Below, one piece after another: positions 16,167 through 26,563 of a stretch of 59,642 nucleotides of DNA. The DNA is taken from contig JAUIGE010000038.1 of assembly GCA_030430205.1 (NCBI GenBank), forward strand, positions 1 to 59,642, written 5' to 3'. A model generated the notes under the pieces. The model saw only the letters and a list, made by a program, of their open reading frames with translations. It was not told where the DNA came from and made no database searches. Source of the stretch: Bacteroidia bacterium (GTDB lineage Bacteria; Bacteroidota; Bacteroidia; J057). Numbering within the stretch: the stretch's first letter is position 1; each line of letters begins with the position of its first letter. Both the position numbers and the translations under genes were made by a program.

Positions 16167-16801
16167 AAACCCGGATTCTTATTGCAGACGACCATAAAAT
16201 TGTCCAGGAAGGCATGGCTTCCATCATTTCTCAACATCCTGATTTTGAGGTAGTTGGATTTGCCCTCAATGGAAATGAAGTGATCAAAAGGCTTGAACAA
16301 ATTCAAGTTGACATCATTTTGATGGACATCAGTATGCCAGAACTGGACGGCATCCAGGCCACCCAAATCCTTCAGAAAAGCCATCCTCACATAGGCATCA
16401 TCATGCTTTCGATGTATCATGAAGCCTTTTACATAAAAAAGGCCATAGAGGCAGGCGCTCAGGGCTATTTGCTAAAAACAGCTGGAAAAACAATCGTCTA
16501 CCAGGCCATTCAATCGGTAAATAAGGGAATTCCTTTTTATCCCGATGAAGTCAGGGATTTACTCTTTGACATTTTCAGGTCCAACACCGCAGAGATCGTG
16601 ACCCCTGATGACCTGACAGACCGAGAAAAAGAAGTACTTATTCTGATCACAAAAGAATACAGCACGCGTGAAATCGCGGATAAACTGTTCATTTCTACCC
16701 ACACGGTAGACTCTCATCGAAAAAATTTGCTCAGCAAGCTACAAGTCAAAAATGTGGTGGGCCTGGCCAAATTTGCCATGCAGCATGGCCTGGGAAAGTG
16801 A
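16163..16801 (+). CDS. LuxR/NarL-family response regulator
   Basis: This 212-residue regulator has a receiver domain (ILIADDHKIVQEGM at the start, phosphorylatable D55 in ILMDISMPELDG, the switch Ser in IIMLSMYHE, K in YLLKTAGK) and a C-terminal LuxR-type helix-turn-helix (LTDREKEVLILITKEYSTREIADKL to VDSHRKNLLSKL). A longer in-frame ORF starts inside the kinase gene at 16049; the ATG at 16163 overlaps the kinase stop by 4 bp and is the true start. It forms a two-component pair with the upstream kinase. The targets are unknown; the neighbouring M1 peptidase is an obvious candidate. Confidence 0.95.
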   Translation: MKTRILIADDHKIVQEGMASIISQHPDFEVVGFALNGNEVIKRLEQIQVDIILMDISMPELDGIQATQILQKSHPHIGIIMLSMYHEAFYIKKAIEAGAQGYLLKTAGKTIVYQAIQSVNKGIPFYPDEVRDLLFDIFRSNTAEIVTPDDLTDREKEVLILITKEYSTREIADKLFISTHTVDSHRKNLLSKLQVKNVVGLAKFAMQHGLGK

Positions 16802-16817
16802 AATCGACTTTATATGA

Positions 16818-17159
16818 TCAATTCACTCTTACTACTTTAGAGTAGGTGGATACACCATCTTTTCCTATCATCTTGAGGCGGTAAAAATGCTCTTCTCCCA
16901 GGGGAAGGGCATCCATATGCACGAATTGATTGGAACTGTCATCTGTATCTGGCCTGGTAAGGATTACCAGGGTCTTAAAAGCGATGGCATCATTGCTTCG
17001 CTCCAGGATAAAGTGGGTGACATCCAGCTCTGGATTTACCTGCCAACTCAACTTTACCATCTGATTTTCTTTCACTACCTTCAATTCTGGAGGAAGGTTA
17101 ACGGCCTGACTAGAAATTACGGAAAGCAAGAAGATAATAATGAATAAAAAAAATCTCAT
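16818..17159 (-). CDS. Small secreted fibronectin type III-like protein
   Basis: This 113-residue protein has a strong signal peptide (FFLFIIIFLLSVISSQAV) followed by one domain with the fibronectin type III pattern: VKLSWQVNPELDVTHFILERS, then FVHMDALPLGEEHFYRLKMIG and a final strand VSTYSKVVRV. Such domains are binding or spacer modules. The protein carries no catalytic region and no T9SS tail. It is far shorter than typical FN3 proteins and might be a stand-alone binding module or a remnant. It converges with the response regulator gene with a 16-bp gap. Confidence 0.65.
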   Translation of the reverse strand: MRFFLFIIIFLLSVISSQAVNLPPELKVVKENQMVKLSWQVNPELDVTHFILERSNDAIAFKTLVILTRPDTDDSSNQFVHMDALPLGEEHFYRLKMIGKDGVSTYSKVVRVN

Positions 17160-17275
17160 GTGTTAAGGAAAAATAAAAAAAACCAATTGATCGATAGGCG
17201 GCAACCAAAGAGTGCGTAATTTTACGTATTTATTTTATCTTTTTCAAATTTACAATAGCTGAAGTCTCATATATT

Positions 17276-18178
17276 ATGTTGCAAAGTTACAAGAATAAAT
17301 TTAACAAAATCCTTACATGGACTTGTTTTCTTCTTTTTGTAGGGAGGGCCTGGCAGCATATAAGATGGGATGCTCCTTACAGGAGCCTGCTCTGGGATCA
17401 GTCATGGATGGAAAAACTGGTTTTTAGCCTCCTGGGGAGGGAATGGCAAGATTGGGCAGGAAATATTGCAGTAAGCAAAGGCATAGAGACATATAGCATC
17501 ATTGTGGGAATCTTTTTCCTTTTTTGTGCTTTTTCCCTTTGGTTATTTCATTATGAAAAATACATCCGCCTAAGTAGGGCGATTATCATCACCGGAGGCG
17601 CTTACCTATTTTTACTGAGTCTACTATATTGGAAATCTCGCTATTTTCAAATAGGCCAGCTCATGGAACATGCGATTCAATGGAGTTTGCCATTTTTCCT
17701 GCTGGCTTTTTACAAAAAGCCTGTTTTTTCTAGCGGATATATCCTGGCAGCAAAAATTGCGATAGCAGCCACCTTCATCGGCCATGGCCTCTATGCCATG
17801 GGATACCCGGCATTGCCGGGCAACTTTCTCCAAATGACACTGGACATACTTCCCTTGAATGAAGAGGGAGCAAGGCATTTTTTATGGGTTATGGGATTGC
17901 TTGACATACTGATGGCCGTGGGCATCTTCTGGCCTGGTAAAGAAAAATATTTTCTCATCTACGGGATCACCTGGGGCTTTCTGACGGCGCTGGCGCGCAT
18001 CGTGGCAGGATTTGAGGTAGACTTTCCGCTGGAAAGCACAGATCAATTCCTCTGGGAAACTTTCATACGACTGGGACATGGCAGCCTGCCCTTGCTGCTC
18101 TGGTGGGGGCTCAGGATCAACCCGCAAGCTCGACCACCGTCCAGCCCTCTCCTCCCGCCTCAACAGGCGCGTCCTTGA
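17276..18178 (+). CDS. Multi-pass membrane protein, family not recognised
   Basis: The 300-residue product has about seven hydrophobic segments, for example TWTCFLLFVGRAW, YSIIVGIFFLFCAFSLWLF, AYLFLLSLLYW, AIQWSLPFFLLAF, AKIAIAATFIGHGLYAM, FLWVMGLLDILMAVGIFW and YGITWGFLTALARIV. Charged residues within segments (Arg in VGRAW, Asp in LLDIL, His in IGHGLY) suggest a functional core, but no family can be named. The last 20 residues are proline-rich (ARPPSSPLLPPQQARP) and are read antisense to the mutS2 3' end, with 62 bp of overlap, so this tail is probably a recent extension. The ATG at 17276 is the only good start. Confidence 0.7.
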   Translation: MLQSYKNKFNKILTWTCFLLFVGRAWQHIRWDAPYRSLLWDQSWMEKLVFSLLGREWQDWAGNIAVSKGIETYSIIVGIFFLFCAFSLWLFHYEKYIRLSRAIIITGGAYLFLLSLLYWKSRYFQIGQLMEHAIQWSLPFFLLAFYKKPVFSSGYILAAKIAIAATFIGHGLYAMGYPALPGNFLQMTLDILPLNEEGARHFLWVMGLLDILMAVGIFWPGKEKYFLIYGITWGFLTALARIVAGFEVDFPLESTDQFLWETFIRLGHGSLPLLLWWGLRINPQARPPSSPLLPPQQARP

Positions 18179-20522
18179 GGCTTTGTACCGCTCCGTGGTC
18201 ACGGAGATAATTTCGGATGCCGTCTCTCAGGGCTCCTGAGCCCTTTCCGTGCAGGATTCTGACAAATCCCAATCCATTGAGCATGGCCTGATCCAATAGC
18301 TTTTCCACCTCTATAAGCGCTTCTTCCACGCGCATCCCCATGACATCCAGTTCAAATTTGGCCTGCCCGATAGGCATGCGGTAGCGGCTGGGCCTAAAGG
18401 CTTCTTTTTTCACCTTCTTAGGTGGCTCCACCTTGTAAATGTCTTTGATCTTCACCGCTATGCGCATATCGCCTACCTCCATCATGCCCCTTTTCCCCTT
18501 CAACTCAACCAGGCGGCCATAGGAGCGGGAATTTTTTAACCTGACAAAATCGCCTGCTTGCGGTATTTCATCCGGTAAAATCTTGAGAATCGCTTCTTCC
18601 TCGCGCTTATTGCCCACATCCTGCGGCAATTCTTCTTCTGGCAAAACCTCTGGCAAGGCTTCTTCCAGGTTTTTGCGCAGGCGCTTGGTGGCTACGCGCT
18701 CTGCCTGCTTCTCGCGGATTTCGCGTATGGTATTTTCGATGGTTTTATTCGCATCCTGAATCAACTTTTGTGCTTCAAGCTTGGCATCCCTCACCACGCG
18801 TTTGCGTTTGCTGTTGAGTTCCTGCGCCAGGTGCTCATTTTCTCCCAGCAATTTGCTGAGTTTGCGCTCGCGCTCTTTGTTTTCCACAACAAGCCTATCC
18901 AATTCCTGTTTTTTCTCCTCCAACTGCTGGATCAGCTGCTCAGAAGTCATCTGCTTCTTGCCTATCTTTTGTTTTGCCTTGCGCAAAATGGTAAAATGAA
19001 CCCCTACCCTTTTGGCGATCTCAAAAGCATAACTCCTGCCGGGAAGGCCGTCGTGCAGGCGATAGGTAGGCTTGAGGCCTTTTGTATCAAATTGCATGGC
19101 TGCGTTGGTGATGCCTTCCGTCACTTCTGCATATTCCTTGATATTGCCGTAGTGGGTCGTGATAATGCCATACGCACCCACACGCACAAAGCGCTCCAGA
19201 AAAGCCTCAGCTATCGCTCCCCCCAGTTGGGGATCGGTGCCGCTACCAAATTCATCTATCAGAAAAAGGGAATTTTCATTCATGTTGTCTCCCATCAAAC
19301 GCATCTGATAGAGATGGGAAGTATAGGTACTCAGGTCACTTTCGACGGATTGCTCATCTCCTATATCCAAAAAGAGGCTATCAAAAATGCGGAAGACCGA
19401 ACGGGCATCGACAGGCACCAGCAGGCCACTTTGCAGCATCAGTTGCAGCAGGCCAACGGTTTTGAGAGAAACCGATTTTCCCCCTGCATTGGGGCCCGAA
19501 ATCACCATGATGCGGTTAGCTTTTGTGAGGCTCACTTCCAGGGGGATAACCTCCATTTTTTCCGTTTTCGCTTTGAGCAAAAGCAGGGGATAATAGGCCT
19601 CTCTTATATGGAAATGGCTTTCTTCAGGCTTGATGAGTGGGAGAACGGCATCCAGCTCCACGGCCAGTTTTGCCTTGGCGTGGACCAGGTCCAACTCTAC
19701 CATGATCTGGTGAAAGCCTCTGAGCTCCGCGGCATGCTGCCGGATATAGGCTGTAAATTGCTGCAAAATGCGGACGAGCTCATTCTGCTCCCGAATCTGC
19801 AACTCGCGCAAGCGGTTGTTGAGATGGAGGGAAGCCGTAGGCTCGATGAAAACGGTATTACCGGAGGAAGAGACGTCCTGTACAAAGCCGTCAAGACGGC
19901 CTTTGGAGTCTGCTTTGACAGGAATGACCAGTCTGTCATTGCGGAGGGTGATTTCTGGAGCTTCGGTCCAGTTGTTTTCCTGCGCTTTGCGCAGGATGCG
20001 GTTGAGCATGCTTCGCAGCTCATTGGAGGCTGATTTTTGCTCTTTGCGGATGCGCAAAAGCTCGGGAGAGGCATTGTCTCTTATGTTGCCATGCTCATCG
20101 AGTATGCGCTCGATCTGGCTGATCCATTCCTTTTGAAAGGGCAGGCTGTAGACCCAGTCGTGAAGGACAGGGTATTTTTCCTTTCTGCTTTTCATAAAAG
20201 CCCGAATCTCACCGATGGACAACAGCCAGCGCCAGAGGGCTGACAGATTTTCCAGTTTCAGCCAGTCTCCTTCCAGTTCGAGTCGGCGGAGAATCGGGTC
20301 AAGGGCAGGCATGCGGTTTAAGGGAAAAGCATTGTCAAAAAGCAGCAATTCCCGCAATTCATTTACCCTGGTCAACTCAAGCATCAGGCCTTCAATTGAC
20401 TCTATAGGCTGCAAGGCAAGCGCTAATTCCCGGGCTTCCTCGCTCATCGCACGCCGGGCCACTTCGCGTCGGATCACGTCAAAGCCAAGCTTTTCAAATG
20501 TATGTTTGTTGTAGCACCGCAT
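18117..20522 (-). CDS. mutS2: Endonuclease MutS2
   Basis: This 801-residue cytosolic ATPase has the MutS core and clamp helices, Walker A in ISGPNAGGKSVSLKTVGL (about residue 340), the FLDIGDEQSVESDLSTY signature, Walker B LFLIDEFGSGTDP (about 420), a long coiled region (EQLIQQLEEKKQELDRLV), and a C-terminal Smr nuclease domain (LDVMGMRVEEALIEVEKLLD to ILHGKGSGALRDGI). MutS2 restrains homologous recombination and, in other bacteria, acts in rescue of collided ribosomes. The length is normal. It starts 2 bp after the DUF4296 gene, so both are co-transcribed. Its 3' end overlaps the convergent membrane-protein gene. Confidence 0.97.
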   Translation of the reverse strand: MRCYNKHTFEKLGFDVIRREVARRAMSEEARELALALQPIESIEGLMLELTRVNELRELLLFDNAFPLNRMPALDPILRRLELEGDWLKLENLSALWRWLLSIGEIRAFMKSRKEKYPVLHDWVYSLPFQKEWISQIERILDEHGNIRDNASPELLRIRKEQKSASNELRSMLNRILRKAQENNWTEAPEITLRNDRLVIPVKADSKGRLDGFVQDVSSSGNTVFIEPTASLHLNNRLRELQIREQNELVRILQQFTAYIRQHAAELRGFHQIMVELDLVHAKAKLAVELDAVLPLIKPEESHFHIREAYYPLLLLKAKTEKMEVIPLEVSLTKANRIMVISGPNAGGKSVSLKTVGLLQLMLQSGLLVPVDARSVFRIFDSLFLDIGDEQSVESDLSTYTSHLYQMRLMGDNMNENSLFLIDEFGSGTDPQLGGAIAEAFLERFVRVGAYGIITTHYGNIKEYAEVTEGITNAAMQFDTKGLKPTYRLHDGLPGRSYAFEIAKRVGVHFTILRKAKQKIGKKQMTSEQLIQQLEEKKQELDRLVVENKERERKLSKLLGENEHLAQELNSKRKRVVRDAKLEAQKLIQDANKTIENTIREIREKQAERVATKRLRKNLEEALPEVLPEEELPQDVGNKREEEAILKILPDEIPQAGDFVRLKNSRSYGRLVELKGKRGMMEVGDMRIAVKIKDIYKVEPPKKVKKEAFRPSRYRMPIGQAKFELDVMGMRVEEALIEVEKLLDQAMLNGLGFVRILHGKGSGALRDGIRNYLRDHGAVQSLKDAPVEAGGEGWTVVELAG

Positions 20523-20524
20523 CT

Positions 20525-20896
20525 CTACTGCCTTCCCCTTTTGGATTGTTCTTCTGGTAATTGATTATTCAGCCGATTGATAATACGTGTGTAGATCGTA
20601 TCCATGATTATCGGTTGAGTAAGGTAATACTCATAGCTGCTGTAAAAAGTTTCCCGTCCTATCTCATATTTTTCCAACAATTTATCATAGGCCTGGTTTC
20701 GCAATTCCGTCCGCTGATCGCTCGATAAGCGCATCTGGCTGACGCTGCCTTCTGTCACGTGAAATTCTTTGAGGATAACCACCATTTTCTCCACAGACAA
20801 AAGCTCCGCTGGCTTGTGTTCCTGCTGACAAGCCGTCATATAGAGCAGCGCCAACAGGCAGCATATACCTTTTATCTTTTGAATGAATCCTTTCAT
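20525..20896 (-). CDS. DUF4296-family lipoprotein
   Basis: This 123-residue protein has a lipoprotein signal (CCLLALLYMTAC, Cys near 23) and a helical body with the DUF4296 pattern: LSVEKMVVILKEFHVTEG, then YDKLLEKYEIGRETFYSSYEYYLTQP and a last helix DTIYTRIINRLN. The family is specific to Bacteroidota and has no known function. It is likely anchored to the inner or outer membrane. It lies 2 bp upstream of mutS2, a common pairing that implies co-transcription rather than a shared pathway. Confidence 0.88.
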   Translation of the reverse strand: MKGFIQKIKGICCLLALLYMTACQQEHKPAELLSVEKMVVILKEFHVTEGSVSQMRLSSDQRTELRNQAYDKLLEKYEIGRETFYSSYEYYLTQPIIMDTIYTRIINRLNNQLPEEQSKRGRQ

Positions 20897-21019
20897 TTTT
20901 TCGACAATTTATTTCGCCCTTCAGCTTTTGCGCCTTTGTAAATACAAACCTAAAACAAAGTGTTCACTTTTCTATTGTTTTTAAATGAAGAATAGACGCG
21001 GCCCCCCTCCCCAAAAATC

Positions 21020-21035
21020 CTACACAAAAGTGTAG
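21020..21035. other. Small perfect hairpin upstream of the AraC-type gene
   Basis: CTACAC-AAAA-GTGTAG forms a 6-bp perfect stem about 75 bp before the AraC-type start. It may be an operator or a chance palindrome. No T tract follows. Confidence 0.25.
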
Positions 21036-21109
21036 TGCCTCGCTCCTCTTAGTTATGTAGCTTGTGGGTTAGAAGTAATTAAACCCCAAAGTAAGAGGCC
21101 TAGGCTGAG

Positions 21110-22135
21110 ATGAACCCAAAGTGCTACCTGCCATTTGTCTGTTGGATAATGCTATTTGCGCCTTTTTCCATAAAAGGCCAGGATACAAGCTCATGGGCTT
21201 CTGAGAAGATGATGGCTATCCAAAAAGCTGAAGAGAACCAACGCCTGGAACGTCTTTCCTCCCCTGAATACCTGTATGAAAGCCAGGTTTGGCAGTCTCC
21301 TGACCAAGCCAGGAAAGAAGGTCCTTTTCCCTTATGGCTGTATATATGCGGTGCCATATTAGTTGCCGGCCTGGCAGGCCTTTCTTTCCGGCTCTATTTC
21401 AGGCATCAGCACCGGGCACAAAAGCAAAAAATCATTTGGAACAAAGTGGCTACTTTAAAGGGACAGCTCGGTCCTGAGACCGACAGGGCTTTTTTCAGCT
21501 CTTTGGCAAGGGATGTACTCGAAAAATTGGACCGAAAAAGCCTGGATCACATCCAGTTATCCTTTCACCTGAGCTCCGATTTCAGGAGCTTTCAGCTGCA
21601 ATTTGGCTGCAAGGATGCAGCACACATGGCTGCGCTGGGCGCAGCAATCAGCAATATTTTGCCTATACAGGCAGGCGCCAGCCTGCATGTCGAAAAGCAG
21701 CCCGAGGCTGGTCTGAGCTATTTTCTTTCCTTTCCCAGACCTGAGACAAAGGCTGAAGGCACGGAAGAAGAGGCTGGCGCCTCTCCGGTACCTGCTCCTC
21801 TGGGAGCTTCTGTCAAAGGGGCGGATCAAAGCTTTCTGCTGAAAGCCAGAGAAGTGGTTAAGGAGCGCATGGGCGACTCCGCCTTTAATGCCGAGGCATT
21901 CAGAGAGGAAATGGGCATGAGTAAAACACATTTTTACCGAAAAATACAGGACCTGAGCCAGCAGTCTCCCGGGCAGTTTATCCGTCACATGCGGCTCTTG
22001 CGCGCCCGCCAGTTACTGGAAGCCGGTGCCGGCAATGTCTCTGAGATAGCCTACGAAGTAGGTTTCAACAACCTCTCTTACTTCTCCCGCTGCTTTCGCA
22101 ATGAGTTTGGCGTACTTCCTTCGGAAGTAAACTAA
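21110..22135 (+). CDS. Membrane-anchored AraC-family regulator
   Basis: This 341-residue protein begins with a signal-like segment (CYLPFVCWIMLFAPFSI), a short external part, one membrane helix (PLWLYICGAILVAGLAGLSF, about residues 74-93), a cytoplasmic linker of about 140 residues, and a C-terminal AraC/XylS domain (FNAEAFREEMGMSKTHFYRKI, then VSEIAYEVGFNNLSYFSRCF). That matches the output half of Bacteroidota hybrid regulators but lacks kinase and receiver domains. The linker (residues 100-215) may be a degenerate histidine kinase or ATPase-like region; I could not confirm one. Signal and targets are unknown. It converges with ftsH. Confidence 0.82.
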   Translation: MNPKCYLPFVCWIMLFAPFSIKGQDTSSWASEKMMAIQKAEENQRLERLSSPEYLYESQVWQSPDQARKEGPFPLWLYICGAILVAGLAGLSFRLYFRHQHRAQKQKIIWNKVATLKGQLGPETDRAFFSSLARDVLEKLDRKSLDHIQLSFHLSSDFRSFQLQFGCKDAAHMAALGAAISNILPIQAGASLHVEKQPEAGLSYFLSFPRPETKAEGTEEEAGASPVPAPLGASVKGADQSFLLKAREVVKERMGDSAFNAEAFREEMGMSKTHFYRKIQDLSQQSPGQFIRHMRLLRARQLLEAGAGNVSEIAYEVGFNNLSYFSRCFRNEFGVLPSEVN

Positions 22136-22138
22136 AAA

Positions 22139-22163
22139 TGGCGCTCCGCAATGCGAAGCGCCA
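22139..22163 (-). terminator. Rho-independent terminator of ftsH
   Basis: TGGCGCT and AGCGCCA pair over an inner CGC/GCG step. On the minus strand the stem is followed by TTTTT, placing it about 36 bp downstream of the ftsH stop. It abuts the stop of the convergent AraC-type gene. Confidence 0.7.
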
Positions 22164-22198
22164 AAAATTAGTATCCCCAACCTGTCTAATACAGGCTA

Positions 22199-24163
22199 TT
22201 ACGTTTTACTTGCTTCTGGCTCTACAGGCTCTGTATCACTCTTTTCCACTTTTTCGGGAACCAGTTCTACAACATGCTGGTCATCGCCAAAAGGTCTGGG
22301 ACCTATCAGGCGCTCCAGATCATCTTTAAACAATACTTCCTTTTCAAGAAGTTCCTGCGCCAGTTTTTCGAGTTCTTCACTTCGTTCGATGAGCAGGTTT
22401 TTGGTCCGCAAATATGCAGCGTCCACCAATTTCTTGGCTTCTTCATCAATGATACGGGCCGTATCCTCTGAATAAGGTTTGGTGAAATTGTATTCACTGC
22501 TATCACCGGAAAAGGAAAACTGTCCTATTCTTTCATTCATCCCATAGATGGTCACCATGGCATAGGCAGTACTGGTAATGCGCTCCAGGTCATTTTGTGC
22601 ACCGGTAGATATTTCGTTGAAAATAATTTCCTCTGCCGCTCTGCCACCCAGCGTCATGCACATCTGGTCAATCATCTGCTGACGTGTGTAGAGGTATTGC
22701 TCTTTGGGCAGGTACTGGGCATAGCCCAGGGCTGCGATGCCTCGCGGCACGATAGACACCTTTACAAGCGGATGTGCATGCTCCATAAACCAGCCGGCCA
22801 CGGCGTGACCCGCTTCATGGTAAGCCACTATTTTCTTTTCTTCAGGAGAAATGATTTTGGTCTTTTTTTCAAGTCCACCAATGACACGGTCTATGGCGTC
22901 CTGGAAGTCATCCATGCCGATGGCTTCCTTGTCTTTGCGGGCAGCAATCAGGGCTGCTTCATTGCTGACATTCATGATGTCAGCGCCCACAAATCCTGGC
23001 GTCTGCGCCGCCAGTTTCTCAGGATCAACTCCTTCAGCCAATTTGAGGTTTTTCAGGTGAACCTTAAAAATGGCTTCCCTTGCCTGCAAGTCGGGACGAT
23101 CCACGGCGATCTGCCGATCAAAACGCCCTGCGCGCAGGAGAGCAGGGTCGAGCACATCGGGACGGTTGGTAGCCGCCATGATGATGACACCTGAATTGCT
23201 GCCAAAACCATCCATCTCCACCAACAGCTGGTTGAGGGTATTTTCCCGCTCGTCATTGCCGCCTGTCATATTCATGCGGCCACGGCTGCGACCTACTGCG
23301 TCAATTTCATCAATGAAAACAATACAGGGAGCTTTCTCCTTGGCTTGCTTGAAGAGGTCACGCACCCTTGCGGCACCTACCCCCACAAACATCTCGACGA
23401 AGTCGGAGCCACTGAGTGAGAAGAAAGGCACTTTGGCCTCGCCGGCAACGGCTTTCGCCAGGAGGGTCTTTCCTGTTCCCGGAGGGCCTACCAGCAATAC
23501 GCCTTTGGGAATATGTCCACCCAGTTTGGTGAATTTTTCCTGTTCTTTCAGAAATTCAACAACCTCCTGCACTTCTACTTTGGCTTCTTCCAGCCCTGCC
23601 ACATCGTCAAAAGTCACATTGACTTTGTTTTCTTTATCATACAGGCTGGCGCGGCTTTTTCCAATATTGAAAATCTGCCCACCGGCACCTCCTCCTCCTA
23701 CTCTTTTCATAAAAAAGAACCAGAGAGCGACAAGTACAGCTATAGGCAAAAGGATTTGCAAAACTGCGGAATAGTCTTTTTTGCGCTTGGTATCCGTTGG
23801 GATTTTATCTTCGAGTAGCCTCTCGTAGATTTTATCCTGGTTTTTTGCTGAAAAGGTATAATGCGGATTGCCGTCCCGGACCTCTGTCAACTTGCGGTTG
23901 CGCTGCCCTTCCTCGGTCAGGTACACATCAATGTCAGTGGCATTTTCATAAAAATCTACCCTTTCGATACGCTTACTTTCAATATCATCCCAGAAATCTT
24001 TGGAGGTAAGTTTCTTGGCATCTTCACTGCTATTGATAAACATCGCTGCGAGGATGATAAAAACGAAGATAGCCACATAAATCCAATAGATATTTCCATT
24101 CCCTTTAGGAGATGAATTGCTCCCCCCGGGAGATTGTTTGTTATTTTGATTATTGTCAGGCAT
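22199..24163 (-). CDS. ftsH: ATP-dependent zinc metalloprotease FtsH
   Basis: This 654-residue inner-membrane AAA protease has two membrane helices ([19 protein letters not shown] and [16 protein letters not shown]) flanking a small periplasmic domain, then an AAA module with Walker [14 protein letters not shown] (about residue 224), Walker [14 protein letters not shown] and the second-region-of-homology [20 protein letters not shown], and an M41 domain with HEAGH (about residue 446). It degrades unstable membrane and cytosolic proteins. Length and order are standard. It is divergent from atpD across a 417-bp spacer and ends at a hairpin terminator. Confidence 0.98.
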   Translation of the reverse strand: MPDNNQNNKQSPGGSNSSPKGNGNIYWIYVAIFVFIILAAMFINSSEDAKKLTSKDFWDDIESKRIERVDFYENATDIDVYLTEEGQRNRKLTEVRDGNPHYTFSAKNQDKIYERLLEDKIPTDTKRKKDYSAVLQILLPIAVLVALWFFFMKRVGGGGAGGQIFNIGKSRASLYDKENKVNVTFDDVAGLEEAKVEVQEVVEFLKEQEKFTKLGGHIPKGVLLVGPPGTGKTLLAKAVAGEAKVPFFSLSGSDFVEMFVGVGAARVRDLFKQAKEKAPCIVFIDEIDAVGRSRGRMNMTGGNDERENTLNQLLVEMDGFGSNSGVIIMAATNRPDVLDPALLRAGRFDRQIAVDRPDLQAREAIFKVHLKNLKLAEGVDPEKLAAQTPGFVGADIMNVSNEAALIAARKDKEAIGMDDFQDAIDRVIGGLEKKTKIISPEEKKIVAYHEAGHAVAGWFMEHAHPLVKVSIVPRGIAALGYAQYLPKEQYLYTRQQMIDQMCMTLGGRAAEEIIFNEISTGAQNDLERITSTAYAMVTIYGMNERIGQFSFSGDSSEYNFTKPYSEDTARIIDEEAKKLVDAAYLRTKNLLIERSEELEKLAQELLEKEVLFKDDLERLIGPRPFGDDQHVVELVPEKVEKSDTEPVEPEASKT

Positions 24164-26086
<1,923 letters not shown>

Positions 26087-26092
26087 AACAAA

Positions 26093-26156
26093 GTTTCGGG
26101 TTTCGAGTTTCGGGTTTCGAGTTGTTACCTGAAACCCAAAACCCAAAACTCGAAAC
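26093..26156. repeat. Heptamer-repeat inverted repeat between atpD and atpC
   Basis: The left arm is four heptamer-type units (GTTTCGGGTTTCGAG twice), then a 7-nt loop GTTACCT, then a right arm of diverged inverse units (GAAACCCAAAACCC, then AAAACTCGAAAC). The arms can pair imperfectly into a long hairpin in the atpD-atpC transcript. It is one of three related elements in the window (see 30118 and 35182). Confidence 0.85.
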
Positions 26157-26167
26157 TATCTTTGAAT

Positions 26168-26461
26168 ATGGAGAATACGTTTGAAATAGAAATTGTAACC
26201 CCTGAGCAGGCCGTTTACAAAGGCACCATTGTATCTGTATTGGTACCGGGTAGCGAAGGTCTTTTTCAGGTACTACCCAATCACGCACCCATTATTTCCA
26301 CTTTGAAAAAAGGTAATATCCGCATGGGCCTCCCCAATGGAGAAGACCAGACTTACAAAGTTGCAGGAGGTGTGATTGAAGTGATGAATAACAAAGCCAT
26401 TGTGCTGGTAGAGAAGATTCTTTCCGGAGAAATCCAGGATGATGAGGCAGAAGAAGAATAA
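26168..26461 (+). CDS. atpC: F1 ATP synthase subunit epsilon, short form
   Basis: This 97-residue protein is the N-terminal beta-sandwich domain of the epsilon subunit (TFEIEIVTPEQAVYKG, LVPGSEGLFQVLPNHAP, YKVAGGVIEVMNNKAIVL). The usual C-terminal helical hairpin of about 40-50 residues that inhibits ATP hydrolysis is missing; the chain ends in an acidic tail. Short forms are known in Bacteroidota. A TTG at 26162 is in frame, but ATG 26168 is standard. It is co-transcribed with atpD and closed by a strong terminator. Confidence 0.95.
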   Translation: MENTFEIEIVTPEQAVYKGTIVSVLVPGSEGLFQVLPNHAPIISTLKKGNIRMGLPNGEDQTYKVAGGVIEVMNNKAIVLVEKILSGEIQDDEAEEE

Positions 26462-26484
26462 CATCTTCTCTATATAAATGAACG

Positions 26485-26511
26485 AGCCGGTCCCATGGAC
26501 CGGCTTTTTTT
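26485..26511 (+). terminator. Rho-independent terminator of atpDC
   Basis: A perfect 9-bp stem, AGCCGGTCC with GGACCGGCT, around a CAT loop is followed by a run of Ts. It starts 24 bp after the atpC stop. Confidence 0.95.
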
Positions 26512-26563
26512 ATGCCCAATTTCCCGTAACTTGAATACCCAATAGCGAGCAAAACCTTTTACC

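Noticed and set aside
18768-20033. 421-codon antisense ORF in mutS2
   Set aside because: It lies wholly inside a conserved mutS2 frame and shows no domain or signal.
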